Source of the DNA: Anthoceros angustus
Lineage: Eukaryota; Streptophyta; Anthocerotopsida; Anthocerotales; Anthocerotaceae
Length of the DNA stretch: 64,000 nt
Reading direction: 5' to 3'
Assembly (NCBI GenBank): GCA_010909165.1
Contig: VJWM01000025.1
Coordinates: 744,001 to 808,000 of the forward strand
Within the stretch, counting starts at the first letter, position 1; every line of letters starts with the position of its first letter. Below are positions 11,601 to 23,639 of the stretch, piece by piece. Under the pieces are notes generated by a model. That model worked only from the letters and a program-made list of their open reading frames with translations. It was not told where the DNA came from and ran no database searches. The position numbers and the translations under genes were made by a program.

Positions 11601-14538
11601 ACGCGCAGATTGCCAATTTGATTACACAGGGATGGAGTAAACCAGAAATGTACACACTAAAATTTTTTGGCCTGCTGACACGTTGCCCAAAGAAGAGCTC
11701 ACCTTCAGAGTGTCCCAAGCTTCAGCATATGCATCTGGAGCCTGCACGGTACACATGAAGGTAAAATAAGATCAAGCAAATCCTATCATTTTAGAGCTAC
11801 TGTGGAGGTTCTGCTCATGGGACCAACCGTTTCTCTCGTTTCTTCCTCCAAATTAGTAGCCAGAACCCACTTAAGCACCAATTTCCTGGAGCATGCAATA
11901 GATGCATGCAAGAGGGCCTGCACGAATAACAAGATCAAGGTTCCGCTGATGGATGAAGCACATGCCACCATAGAATGCTCGCATAAACACGTCAAGCCCT
12001 TTTGTGTATAATACCTTGATAACAGACAAATAGGAGTCTGCAAGACCTGTATACTTGCCAACCATAGCAATGGTGACAGGGGTTGAAAGCTTGTCAAAAG
12101 CATCTGCCCTGTTGGTCCAGTCATCCAACAGAGGGTGGTGAACGACACTGCACAGACATATCACCCATAATGAAACTGCATAAGAATGAGACGGAACAAT
12201 ATACGCTTCACTTTGGAAAACAAAGTAAGGATAGCTAGTATGAGGTCCCAAGCACTGGGGGCTTCAGGACACCAAAGCAGATTAATTCAAGCAGATAGAC
12301 ATACGTCAATTTTAGCTGCTGCAGGATTGCTACATGTGCCTTTTGATCCTGCATATAAAACAAGAAGAGACCCACAAGCTCAGTACTTCAAAGCAGTTAA
12401 CCACCGCACCCTGACTCTCAAGCTCTACAATTCTGTCGGCATGATATCATCAAGAACTATCTGCTTGAAATTTTGTTGAGACCAACCTTCAGCAGTAAGG
12501 GGATGTGCCAAATATTAGACACGTCATGAATGTTCACTATATTGCTAGCCTGTTCCAAATATCACAGCAAAATTGAGTCAGCTACAGTTCTGAAGAAGTT
12601 CACTCATGACAGATGAAGTACTCTTAAAGCTGAAGCCCTCGTTGGCACTTACTGAAACATGACAAAACATGGAGAGCTTCTCCTTTGTTGATTGCTCCAG
12701 GGGCTGAAAGCAACACAAGGATATATCAGAGGGAGCCCGAGAAAACATCCAGCAGAGAATAACTCGGAGCAGTTTGTTCACTCACTTGGGCACTCCTGCA
12801 TGCCAGGAGGTGCGGAGGAAGACCTAACGCTCTGAGGTCTCTGACACTGTGCTGCGTTGGTTTGGTTTTCTGCATTTGCCCAGATTATAAATCAGTGCAT
12901 ACATCTAACTTCCTGTGGCTACGTGAAATAAACTGCAGAGCAATTGGCATACCTGTTCCCCAACCACATTAATGACAGGGATCAAGCTCACATGCACTAC
13001 GCAGAAATTATCCTGGCCTGCAAAGCGACGATGTCAAAATGGACCTTCCAACCTCATGATGAGATGACAGTTGAGATGTTAACAAGAATGAGAAACTTGT
13101 GATTAGCCAACAGCTGCCAGCAATCAGTCAACTCACCCACTCGAAGCTGCAACTGCCGGAGTGCCTCAATAAAAGGGCCTGACTCAATATCTCCTGCAAA
13201 ACATGTAACAAAGACAAATTGGTATCTGTAATGAAAAAAGGTAAGGACAAACAATCTCTCCACGGTACTCGACAGACAGTAGAAAGCCTTTGTGGTAGAG
13301 CAAAGAGCCTTCTCGAGGGATGGAGAAGGGTAATACCAACAGTGCCGCCAAGTTCGATCACACAAACATCTGCAGGACCTTCCTTTCCATCAACCGGGAT
13401 TCTTGCAACACGCTCTATCGAATCCTGGATTTCATCTGTCACATGTGGAACGACCTGTTGCAAAAGTACGAGGGCACATTAGAAAGCTGTGACGTGAATA
13501 ACGAGGAATCCTGCCTGGGTTCAAATTCTCAGATCCAACAAGCTCACCTGTACGGTCTTCCCCAGGTAATCACCTCGGCGTTCTTTGTCAATGACCGCCT
13601 GTACGCAGAAAAAAAGTGTACATGTAGCAGACCGAGTCACAGAGAGAGAGGCCCAGATGCATCATTTGGCACGGCAAGTTCCAGAAAGCCAAGAGATGAC
13701 CAACCTGGTAGACTTTCCCAGTAGTTATGTTGTTGTCCTTCGTCAGGGTGATGTTGAGGAAGCGTTCATAGTTCCCGAGGTCCAGATCCACCTAGCCAAT
13801 GTTTTGGACATGGTCAATTACAACTCAAAACCGCCAGGAACACAATGCCTAGCAAAATAAGGTGTCCTGGCGACCTCCTGGGTGAGAAGAGCTACCTCGC
13901 CGCCGTCGTTGAGAACATAAACTTCCCCATGTTCGTACGGTGACATGGTTCCTGCATCGCTGTTGATATACGGGTCTGCGCAACAAACACTTAAGCAACA
14001 TCAGCGCCCACCTCAAGAGACAATCGCCAGAAGGCACTAAAGACGCGCCACGAGAGGGATTCCGACTCCCGGCCTCAACACCGACAAAATGGATCATCCC
14101 CGAGCCTACAAAAGGACCCAATTGGCCCAAGCCTGTAGAGGAAAAGCAGCCCCGATTGGGCGCCCTCCCGATTCCAAGCCCAACACGCAGCACCCAGCAG
14201 CCAGCAGCGACAAGGTAAAGACGCCAGCTCAAACACCCAGCAGAAAAGTCAGGCACTTGAGCTGCTCGCACCCAATTCCCAATTACAAGCCACAAACACA
14301 AGACAAGCACAAAGAGAAGCCCCGCATTGTACAGATCCCACCCAAATTGACACCACAGGAGAGCAAGGCCGGGGAGCGGGGCCCAAGATGGAGGCTGCTG
14401 CACGCAAGAGGAGAGCCCACCTATTTTAATGGACGTGACGCGGTAGCCGCATGCCTGCAGCACAGCTCCCAGGCTGCTGGCTGTGACGCCCTTGCCGAGC
14501 CCGCTCACCACCCCGCCTGTAACCAGCACATATTTCAT
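8646..14538 (-). CDS. CTPS: CTP synthase with ~550-residue KENG-repeat tail
   Basis: CTP synthase makes CTP from UTP, ATP and glutamine. Exons (-): 14538-14421, 13975-13896, 13791-13705, 13598-13548, 13454-13337, 13193-13137, 13017-12952, 12869-12786, 12703-12653, 12549-12487, 12348-12305, 12147-12015, 11917-11828, 11741-11703, 11594-11445, 11332-11255, 11145-11060, 10942-10867, 10777-10697, 10601-10508, 10411-8646; about 1136 residues. The synthetase domain starts [17 protein letters not shown] (P loop) with [16 protein letters not shown]. The glutaminase has [10 protein letters not shown], nucleophile Cys in FLGICLGMQ, and VGVQFHPEF. After [13 protein letters not shown] a huge last exon encodes about 45 hexapeptides such as [12 protein letters not shown], then a polar tail. 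Usual plant enzymes are about 560-600 residues. Exon 7 appears one base too long (a C5 run near 12957-12961), otherwise every phase fits. Confidence 0.9.
9490..10275 (-). repeat. 18-bp coding minisatellite in the CTP synthase last exon
   Basis: About 45 units of an 18-bp repeat, consensus on the minus strand close to CATGCTAAGGAGAACGGG, encode [HL][AV]KENG. Units at 9540-9600 and 9770-9840 are near identical (LVKENG runs), so local amplification is recent. Elsewhere they are diverged ([17 protein letters not shown]). The frame stays open because the unit is a multiple of three. Confidence 0.9.
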
Positions 14539-14549
14539 TCTGACGGGCT

Positions 14550-15462
14550 GAGGCTGCGGCTGGGATGGCCCAGGCCCCGGCAGGAAGGAGGCGAATTGGG
14601 AAGGGGCAGGAGAGGGAAAGCGGCAGGGGCAGGGGAGGCAGGCAGGCAGGCAGGGAGGCAGGCAGACGCAACTGCTCCTAGCCAGGCCGCCGCACACACA
14701 ACATCTAGGCTGGGGGAAGAGAGCAGGCAGGCAAGGCGCAGCTATAAATAGGCCTGGCAGGCTCCTCGGGGAGTCCAAACAGAGGCATCCAACGCCGATC
14801 TGCTGGTGCTGGGCTGCTGCTGCTGGGCTGCTGCGCACTCGCTCGCTCGCTCTCACTCGCTCGCTCTTCACTGCTGCTGGAGCCTGGATGCGGAGCGGGA
14901 GAGAGAGGCCGGGCCTTGCACCTCTTTGAAGGCTCCTGGTGGGTGCTGGACGGACGGATTCGAACAGGGAGGCGACGGCAGCGCCGAGGAGCGCAACGCA
15001 GGCCTGGCGCAGCAGCGCAGCTCAGCGCGTCCAGCAGAGCAGTCAGTCTGAGGCGGAGGCAGCAAAAGCAGACAGCGCCCAGAAAATGGAAAGAGTGCGG
15101 TGGCCTGGGCAGCCGGGCAGGCACACACAGCGTGCACGGCCCCTCGGGAGCCGAGAAGCGACTGGCTGGCTGGCTTCGGCTGGCCTCTCTCGCCTGGCCC
15201 TGGCCTTGGCGAGAGGCGAGGCGAGGCGAGGCGAGGAGAGGCGAGGCGAAGCGAGTCGAGTCGAGTCGAGTCGAGTCGAGTCGAGTCGAGTCGAGTCGTC
15301 TCGATCGATCGCCGATCGAGTGGCGAGTGACGAACGGGCCTGGGAAAGCGCGGGAAGAAAGAAGCAGCAGCCAGAGCCAGCTCCGGCGACGAACGGAAAG
15401 GCCGTAACGGAACGGACGACGGCCAAAGCTGCACGGGGTCACGGAAGGCATGTGCCACGGTG
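14550..15462. promoter_or_regulatory. GC-rich upstream region of CTP synthase
   Basis: GC-rich, low-complexity sequence directly upstream of the CTP synthase start, with runs of ggcag near 14640 and many Arg/Ala/Pro-like shadow frames. It probably holds the 5' UTR and promoter. No reliable motif can be assigned. Confidence 0.4.
15213..15300. repeat. pentanucleotide microsatellites (GAGGC)n and (GAGTC)n
   Basis: A gaggc/gagag-type run at about 15213-15250 passes directly into about nine tandem gagtc units at 15253-15297. It lies about 700 bp upstream of the CTP synthase start codon. Confidence 0.9.
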
Positions 15463-16880
15463 ATGATTGACGGGATAACGATGGAGTCAGAAGGTTGTTG
15501 GGGAGAAGGCCCGGCCCTGCCGCCTGGGCCCTGGGTGTCAGCTCACCAGGCCAAGGACATTGCGCTGATGCAACCCAACGTGGACATGTACCGTCTTATT
15601 CCTTTCGAATCCTATCGAATGGAACATTATATTGGAAAAGAATGGAATGGAATTTCACTTCTTTTTTCCCTCCTCACCCTCAGCTAATTAATTCTATTTC
15701 TTCCATCTTTTTCTCTTTTTCCTTCCCCTTCCCCTTCCCCTTCCCCTCCCCTTCTCCCTCCCTTGGACCAGCACCCACTTTACTCTTCACTTCACTATTG
15801 GACTAGTGCCCACTTTACTTTTCTTTCCCACCACCGGGCTTAGAAGGAATCCAGAGAATCCTTGCTATGCAACAAAATATTCGTCCCTCCCCCTTTTTCT
15901 TCTACCCGCTCTACTCTCTCTCTCTATGTACATTGATCAGTACTTTTATGACTTGGTGTAGTACCGGTTCGTGTCATATATTGTACTATAGCGGCTAGCT
16001 TCTCTGAACATAGACTACCTACAAGGTGGAGTATATATTATTTTAGTACATGAACAGCCATATTGAACCCAGGAGGAAGAATATTAGGGAACACTCACTT
16101 ATTCGGACGTGTCCTAGAGAATAAAACCTCACTTCGAAAATGTCCTAGAGATCAACTTTAAACGCCGCAACAAAATGCAATTACAGTTATTCTTGTGGGG
16201 TGTATTTTAGTGGGGATAGACAAGGATTTTTTGTGAGGTGGCCAGAGACATGCCCCACTTCCCGTTTTCCTCTCTTATTGGAGTGTCTAAGTCCTTGGGG
16301 GAGAGGGTAAATAAGACAAATTATTTGAATCTAATTTCTCTTTGATATCAATGCATGCAACACATGTTGGAGACAAAAATCCATCTTATCCTTAACAAAA
16401 TTGGTAAACTTATGTCTAGTCAACTATAATTAAAACTTTATTAGCTACTTGTTGGAGATAACAATATTCCATAGTGTGTCTTTTGTTTGTTATTCAGTAG
16501 TAGTACTGTAGGTATCACCGAAATTAGTGCTTTGTGTTGACTTTATGTACCCTATCAAGATATTAATGTATGATCCCATAAATGCTGGAGTATATTTGTC
16601 TGTCTATGTTGTATGTGTTGTTCTTTCTCCTACCACTAGTTTTCTCACATTGTCTAGTAATATGTTGCAATTTGCTGTGGATTGCTTCCTTGTGCCTAGG
16701 CCCTTGTCCAATAAAATAGGATAGATTCTTGAAAAATAGATGGAATCTTCAAGATTCTATTCATTTGTGTCCATGAGTAAGTGAGTAATAACCTTGTCAA
16801 TCTACGGACATGGTTGTGAAAGCTTATCATATGTAGTTTGTCATTCAAACCTAGTTAAAATTTGGGTCTATTTCTATAGG
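15463..16880. other. AT-rich spacer without recognised gene
   Basis: Contains a (cccctt)n polypyrimidine stretch at about 15718-15765 and long AT-rich sequence. No exon or family motif is visible on either strand. Confidence 0.5.
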
Positions 16881-17029
16881 ATTGTCAACTTCTCCCACAG
16901 CAATGGCATCTATGAGGGTGCTCTAAGAATAACTGTGATTCTTGAAAAAAACAATGTAAGGTGAAGTTACGTACCTCTCTTGTGAGGATTCTTTTAACAT
17001 AAGAATCTTTCTCTAATTGCTTCTTCAGA

Positions 17030-17130
17030 GGGACTTCACGTTTTAGAGGTTCAGGGACTTCGCGTTTTAGGGGTTCAGGGACTTTGCGTTTTAGGAGTTC
17101 AGGGACTTCGCGTTTCAGGGGTTCTCGTGG
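17030..17130. repeat. 24-bp tandem repeat, about four units
   Basis: Units of the form ttcagggacttcgcgtttta repeat every 24 bp. The minus strand reads EPLKREVP-type octapeptides in an open frame from 17205 to 16885. Because the unit is a multiple of three the open frame may be trivial, and I recognise no protein. Confidence 0.7.
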
Positions 17131-17159
17131 GGCTGGAGTACTTGGATGTAGCTTCGAGG

Positions 17160-17843
17160 TAGGACTTGACCCACATTGGCAACCTTTCTCTTGTAGGGGA
17201 CCCACCAGTGGCGTTTGGTATCCTCTCTTCCTGCTTCACGCATAGCCAGGGGCACCTTTTTCGAATAGTGCCTTGCTCTCTGGCTTTTCTATCTAGCCCG
17301 AAGGACTTCGACTACCAAGTCATATGGGCTTCAAGCCTTCTCCATGAGAAGCAGTACGAGCAAGCGTAAAAGGCCTTACTTCTAGATTCTGCTCAACCCG
17401 CTCGAGCTTGCCTTCGCTCTTGTTCGGGGAAGGAAGCAGGTTCTTGGCTTATGGCCTGACCTTGTATCCAGACCATCCTATTTGCACCAGCTTCTAATTC
17501 TACCACAAATAGGTTTCGCCTGGGCTTGGTCCAACCTCTGGACTATTTTCTCATGACCTACGATTGTGGGGCCCCCCTTGACGATTTTGGGAACCACTTT
17601 GGTACACAGCCCATTGCTACACACAACGCAGCCCGAGACGTCATCTTTTCCATTGCTAGGGAGAGTGGATTTTTTCTTTTCAGGCAATACGTATATACTT
17701 TGCATAACGGTGGTTCTCTCAGGGCTGACCTATTTCTGACCCAGGGGGACCAGTCTCTATTGCATGTGTGGTTGCGCTACGGCCAAGATTCACAAGTACA
17801 GCCCCATGTAGGAAGACCATGCTTTCATTTCTTTTGCTATTGA
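17160..17843 (+). pseudogene. non-LTR retroelement relic, C-terminal endonuclease part (copy 1)
   Basis: The plus strand encodes a segment with CGAPLDDFGNHF, ATHNAARDVIFSIARESG and SLRADLFL. This Cys/His-then-(P)D pattern resembles the restriction-like endonuclease end of some non-LTR retrotransposons. The upstream part has stops and frameshifts. A second relic at 56.6-57.6 kb on the minus strand aligns over several hundred bases (shared CTTATGGC..., TTGGTCCAACCT, TGTGGGGCCCCCCT). No reverse-transcriptase catalytic motif survives here. The assignment to a specific clade is uncertain. Confidence 0.5.
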
Positions 17844-17849
17844 GACTCA

Positions 17850-19130
17850 CGGGTGTAGAAGAGACTTCTCATCTCTGAATATTCATAAAGTCTCCACGTT
17901 CTCGTAACTAAATTTATCTCAAAAAAATATACTTAAAATATTTATTGTATGGATTAAGTTATCTCTAATTAATTTCATCATAAGAAAAAATATTATTATG
18001 ATGATAAGATAAGTGATGGATTAATAATTTAAACTAATTTTTTAAAAATATCATGGTGTTGAAAACATTGGGGTACAAAACTTAGAAATATTTTAATCAA
18101 TAAATATTCCAAAAGAAGATCCCTTTTATAAGTGCCACCTTGATATATTGATGACCTCAAGGTATAAAAGATGTCACGTTGTTTTTTCTTTTTTTTGGGG
18201 ATTCGTGTCTGAAGCCTTTTGCTGGTAGTACAAGTAGTTGACTTGGCTGAGAACGTTGAATTTACAGTACAAAACAAAAGTGCCAAGGTATTTGTGCAAC
18301 ACAAACATATAAAAATAAAAGAAAGAGAATAAAGAGGCTTTGTACCCACAAAAGTCAAAAGTATAGCTAACATAGTGTTTGTCAGAGATATTTGATTTTC
18401 AAGACGTGAGACTCGAGACGCATGATCAAATATAATCTCTTGATGCGTGGGCTACATGTGAAGAAGATGAAGAAGAAGGACGTCCAACACTGACTTCAAC
18501 TTTTTTGTATTCACTTGGAAAAAGTGATAATCTTGATGATCATTGATTGCAAGGATATGTCATGTCCTTCATCATTTGTATTTGCTGCAAGATATGAGAT
18601 ACCATATCATATTTTAGATTGGAGATGTATCATTCTATGAGATAGCATACCACATTTTAGATTAGAGATGTATCATTCTTTATGTGAACTGAAACCAAGA
18701 AGGACACTTTCATCAATTAGCTAGAATAGATGGTAGTTGATAAATGGACCAGTCAATGGCAAAATTATTTCATGATAAACTAATCAAGACTAAAAGCACA
18801 TACTCCATAAATTAAATCCCATCTTTATTGTATTCCCTAGGCCTTTTGCAATTCTTTTGGGCATTCAACCATATAGCAGCTAGAAGAGTGCATCGAAGAT
18901 TTTCTTCTCAACTATTATGTCTCTACTTGCCCATGATGCGTACTATACGACCTCCAGAGTCCACACAGGCCACCACTCTTCTTGTAGTTTATCTTTCAAC
19001 TTCATGCGCTAAAATATCTCTTTCAGCTTTTCATTAGCATCATGAGTAAAGTTTTCCATTGCTGGTACATCATGTATGAACTCACAAATCGTTTTTGATT
19101 GCTTTATTCATTTTCTCTTGTTTCCATAAA
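17850..19130. other. AT-rich spacer; first kinesin exon not located
   Basis: Highly AT-rich. A short duplicated block around 18590-18690 repeats gagatacatacca...attttagatt-like sequence. The missing N-terminal exon and promoter of the kinesin gene must lie here, but no exon can be picked safely. Confidence 0.4.
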
Positions 19131-19139
19131 ATTTATCAG

Positions 19140-22100
19140 GTTGCAGTTAGATGCCGACCTTTGACAACTAAAGAACGTGCCAAAAGTCGGGATATTCTTC
19201 GTGTGGTTGATGATAAAGTGAGGTTCTTGTTTTCAAGATTGATAAAGCAGAAATCCTTATTATGAATAAAGTCTTGCTCATTCATTCATGAGGTTTATGA
19301 TTAGATCTTTTTGTTGGTTGATACATATACATATACCCTAGGTTGTGGTTGTACTAGATCCAGACGTCACAAAGGAATATCTTGATCGGGTTCAAAATAG
19401 AAGTAAAGAAAGAAAATATGCATTTGATGTAGCATTCGGTCCAGATGCAACAAATTATGTAAGTCTTTCTGTGTAGAATATTTTGATGTAATAATTTACA
19501 TCTAATTTTAATATCTAAATAAGTTCTTTCATAATATTTTAGTATGGAAATGTTTATTTTCTTCAAGAAAAATTGAGTGCATACTTTTTTCAATATAATA
19601 AGCCCTCTTATATCCATATTCTATTCCAGGATGTATATAAAAATACAATTAGTAATGTGGTTGAAGGGGTGGTACGAGGCCTCAATGCCACAATATTTGC
19701 TTATGGTGCTACAGGAAGGTAAATTATTTAATTTAATATAAAAATTAGTTTGAGTTATTTTTTCTTTTTTAACATTAAGATTCTATTGATTTTATTAGAT
19801 TATATAATTACCATCACAATGTTATTATTTTAAAATATTATTATCTTAAATACTATTATTTCAATGATATTTTATCAACTTTAGTGGCAAAACACATACA
19901 ATGGCGGGAACAACTAATGATCCTGGACTTATGGTCCAAAGTCTTCAAGCAATTTTTGCACTCATATCAAAAAAAGAAAGTGAACATGACTTTGAAGTTA
20001 CTTGTTCCTATCTTGAAGTATATAATGAGGTGTAAAATTTTTAAACATTTTTATGCCATCGATTGATTATATGACTTTGTGATTATCGATATTAACATTT
20101 GTTTGCATGTTGGTAGGTGATCTACGATTTGTTGGAAAAGTCATCAGGACATTTGGAGCTGAGAGAAGATCCAGATCAAGGCATTACCGTCGCTGGTTTG
20201 AAAAGAATTCAAGTACATGCCGATTTTCATATGCACTTACATGTATAAGATATACATATTGGTTAATTCAATGTGGTCATACATATTAGGTTAATACTGC
20301 AGAAAAAATCCTCGAGCTTTTGAATCAAGGAAATAATAGACGAAAGACAGAAAGTACGGACGCAAATGCTACGTCTTCTCGGTGCTTACTCTTCTTACCT
20401 CCCATGGAAGGTTTTATGTAGTAGCTAGAAGACAATCATTTGAAACTGTAGGCAAGTAGGTGAGAAAATATGCTACTGATGAGATCCCTGATGTGGTCGT
20501 AACAGGTCGCATGCCGTTCTTGAGATTATCGTGAAACGACAACAAAAAAATCAATATCAATCTCAAGTGCTTCGAGGAAAACTAGCATTAGTTGATCTCG
20601 CTGGCAGGTAGATAATCATTAACTTTTGAATATCCTCATTTGTTCATGTGCTTACTTTATGCTCTATGCGCAGTGAAAGAGCTTCAGAAACCAATAATGC
20701 TGGACAAAAACTTAGAGACGGTGCAAACATTAATCGCTCACTACTTGCACTTGCTACTTGCATTAATGTTCTTGGTAAACAACATAAAAAAGGATTAGCA
20801 TATGTGCCATATCGCAATAGGTATCATTTTATAGTGCTATAAGTTGCAATTTAAGGAAATTAATGCACAAAGTCATCGACAATAGAAGATTCTCTGATGT
20901 TAATCTGTTATCATGTATGCAGTAAATTGACCAGATTGCTTAAGGATGGTTTGAGCGGGAATTCGCGAACTGTAATGGTAGCTACTGTGTCATCTGGAGA
21001 TGATCAATACCATCATACAACCAACACGTTGAAGTATGCTGATAGAGCTAAGGAGATTAAAACACATATTCAGGTACCATCTCATCCGAGGAAAGGAAGT
21101 AAGTTGTCTTAGAATATTATCATGTTTGAAGACATGACTAGTGTTCTAATCGTAACATAAATAAACAAAATGTTTGAATTGCAACACGTAATTTGACAAA
21201 CTGTATGTACTTACAGAAGCAACAATATTTTAAACTATTTCCCGTTTATATATGCAGACTAATATTGGGACAGTAGATGCTCATGTTGCAGACTACCAAC
21301 GTATGATAGATAACCTCCAGGTATGATATATTGTTGCCCATGATAGCAATGTAGGCAGTACATAAGTTATGAGTTTCATTTTAGTAATTCGCCAAATCAT
21401 CACAATATAGGTGGAAGTTAGCCAATTACGAAGAGAGCTAGCTGATAGGGATACGCAACTGAGTGCCCGTACTCCAGACAATAAGTCAGTAGATGATGAG
21501 CTTTCATGGTTAGATGTATTGAGCCATGACATCAATGAAAATGTTGAGGAGAGAATCAATTTACAAAAGGCCTTGTTTGAGCTCGAAGACATGAACTTCC
21601 GTAATAAAATTGAATTCCAACAACTGGATGAATTTATTTCAAAGCAACAAGTAAGGTTTTTGGATTCATGTTTTCATCATTTTATTATGATCTTCAAAAG
21701 ACCTCACACTCATTTCAACATTACCATGTTATTGTGATATGTTCGGAAAACTTTTCCAGAATAATAGCACCAAAGAAAAAGAACTATTGCTAGAACGAAG
21801 ACAAGTTTTAGCTGAAAATATCCGCGAAAATGATGAGGCTGGTAGCCACTATCGGCAGGTCCGCAGATGTTTCTGAATTTGGTTGTACGTTTTATTGCGT
21901 CAAAGACGTGTAATAAGAAATTGAGATGGATTATCTTCAGGACATTGAGAATAATGAAGCTCAACGTAGAAACCTTCAGAAGATGATTGATGAAGTAATT
22001 GATAGTGATCGCACTAAAGTGACTTTCCTTCGTATTCTTAGTCAATATCGGTTGTTGGTAAGTTTCTCAAAATCATCAATATTTTTTTTATCAAAAAGTT

Positions 22101-23624
22101 TTCTTCACGATTGATACAGGAAAGAATCACACAATTCGACATTAATGTAATAGAATGAACATCAAGCAGGGAATGACAAATATGGAGCTACAGTTTCAAA
22201 TGGCTATCCGCGATCAAATAATCCATGATCAAAAAGAAGCCTTGAACAATTTGTGGCTTGTTTTAGAAAATTCAGGCTTAAACCATGAACAACTTCTTGC
22301 TATTGCATCGGAACATGGGATTGTCATAGAAGATAACATGACGGCATTACGTAGAAGTGGAAGCCAATGTACACCTCTCAGCATATCATCCACTATACCA
22401 AAGCACTCTTCCAATGTTGCGAGGTTCACCAATTTTGTCCAAATTCCTCTCAGTTGTAAATCTTCCCGAACTGTAGATTTCAATAGGGGAAGATTCGAAA
22501 CCTCACATATACATGACTCGGATGGACTAGATAAATATGAGAATGGAAAGGATGCTGCTTCAGTGGAAGAAAACGGAAAACATGAGGATAGCAATATATC
22601 TCTATCCAAAAGTTGCGATTGTTCTATGGGAAGCATCCAAGACAAAATATTGCGAGGCGATGTTTACTGTGTGAAAACAAAGAACTCTAAAATTCTAAAA
22701 TCTTGGAAAAACACACACCCACATATTATGACTTTCACACTGCAATCACATTTTAGTCCTAACAATGGTAATGAGAATAAGGAAACGCAGATACCACCAC
22801 AACAAGAAAGACGACCAAATTCTACCGAAAGTAGTCAAGATTGGAAGTGCTGGCAAAACAACATCAATAATTTTCACAATGTAGGAGACAACATTGTGCA
22901 TTCGGACGAATATTCCAACTCGAACTCTTATGTGAAAGAGAGTTTGGAAGGAGGAAGTGAGCTCTCACAAAGTGCTATAGATAATGAAGTTCTGAGAAGA
23001 GTGAGAGACCTTCTTCCCTCTATCCCTTGGGGAGTTGTGTGAATTGTCTATTGTGTGATGCGAAAGAGTATGTTTACCTTTCATTCTAAGATAGTGCAGG
23101 TTGCTCTGCCATGCCAGGAGTTGTGTGAATTGGATGATGAGCTTGAAGATATGGAGAGAGGAATTAGCATGGAGACGAATTTATCATGTGGTGACAACAA
23201 TAAGACGGCGTCATGTGTTGAAGAGAGCGAGTTCCAAATTCTCACCATGCCACTGCTGAGCGAGTGGAAGGAGATGCGTCATCAAAGCTTGATGGAGAGC
23301 ATGACAAGTTCCTTCTTCGGAGCCTTCCGGACACGCAACGGTGGCACCACGCCCGTGTCAAGCAATGACAAGAATCTTAACATGTACAGCACCAACAACA
23401 GCATCAGCAGCAGTAGGATAGACAGCGTCAGCATGATGAGGATGAACGAGAAGACGATATGCAAGAGCACCCGTAGCGATGGTGGAGCATCAAGGGATGC
23501 TCCGACCACGGAGTGCAACGACGGCAGTAAGGCCAAAGGCAAGGAACGGAGGAAGTCCAAGTTCGGTTTCGCAGCCGCGGCGGGGAGAGCTCGGCAGCTC
23601 ATGTGGCCAAGGGAGTGGAAATGA
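19140..23624 (+). CDS. kinesin-8 family motor protein (5' end missing)
   Basis: A microtubule motor with an N-terminal motor domain. Exons: 19140-19217, 19342-19458, 19630-19718, 19885-20029, 20117-20212, 20290-20381, 20506-20607, 20674-20820, 20923-21073, 21258-21320, 21411-21650, 21760-21858, 21941-22057, 22170-about 23033, about 23118-23624; roughly 970 residues from VAVRCRPL. Nucleotide-binding motifs are GATGSGKTHTM (P loop, split by an intron), NATSSRSHAV (switch I) and LVDLAGSERAS (switch II). Kinesin-8 traits follow: [19 protein letters not shown], the post-neck [13 protein letters not shown], coiled coil, then [19 protein letters not shown]. The tail is polar, ending [17 protein letters not shown]. 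Phases agree through exon 14. The first coding exon (a few residues to a few tens) was not found. The last intron border is uncertain because of a 16-bp direct repeat. Confidence 0.87.
23031..23132 (+). repeat. 16-bp perfect direct repeat around the last kinesin intron
   Basis: ggagttgtgtgaattg occurs at 23031-23046 and again at 23117-23132, spaced 86 bp. The first copy contains the probable donor and the second copy follows the probable acceptor (atgccag). Confidence 0.85.
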
Positions 23625-23639
23625 GGCGCCCCGTGCACG

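Noticed and set aside
14743-14750. tataaata as a TATA box for CTP synthase
   Set aside because: The consensus points to the plus strand while the gene is on the minus strand, and spacing to a start site is unknown.
15463-15806. Short plus frames after the CTP synthase upstream region
   Set aside because: They end in polypyrimidine simple sequence (Phe/Pro/Ser runs) and show no conserved segment.
18828-19037. 69-codon frame as first kinesin exon
   Set aside because: It lacks a donor in the right phase before VAVRCRPL and does not resemble kinesin N-termini.
22100-22170. An extra kinesin exon ERITQFDIN before GMTNMELQ
   Set aside because: It would need an intron of only about 23 bases; joining 22057 directly to 22170 keeps phase and matches the family.
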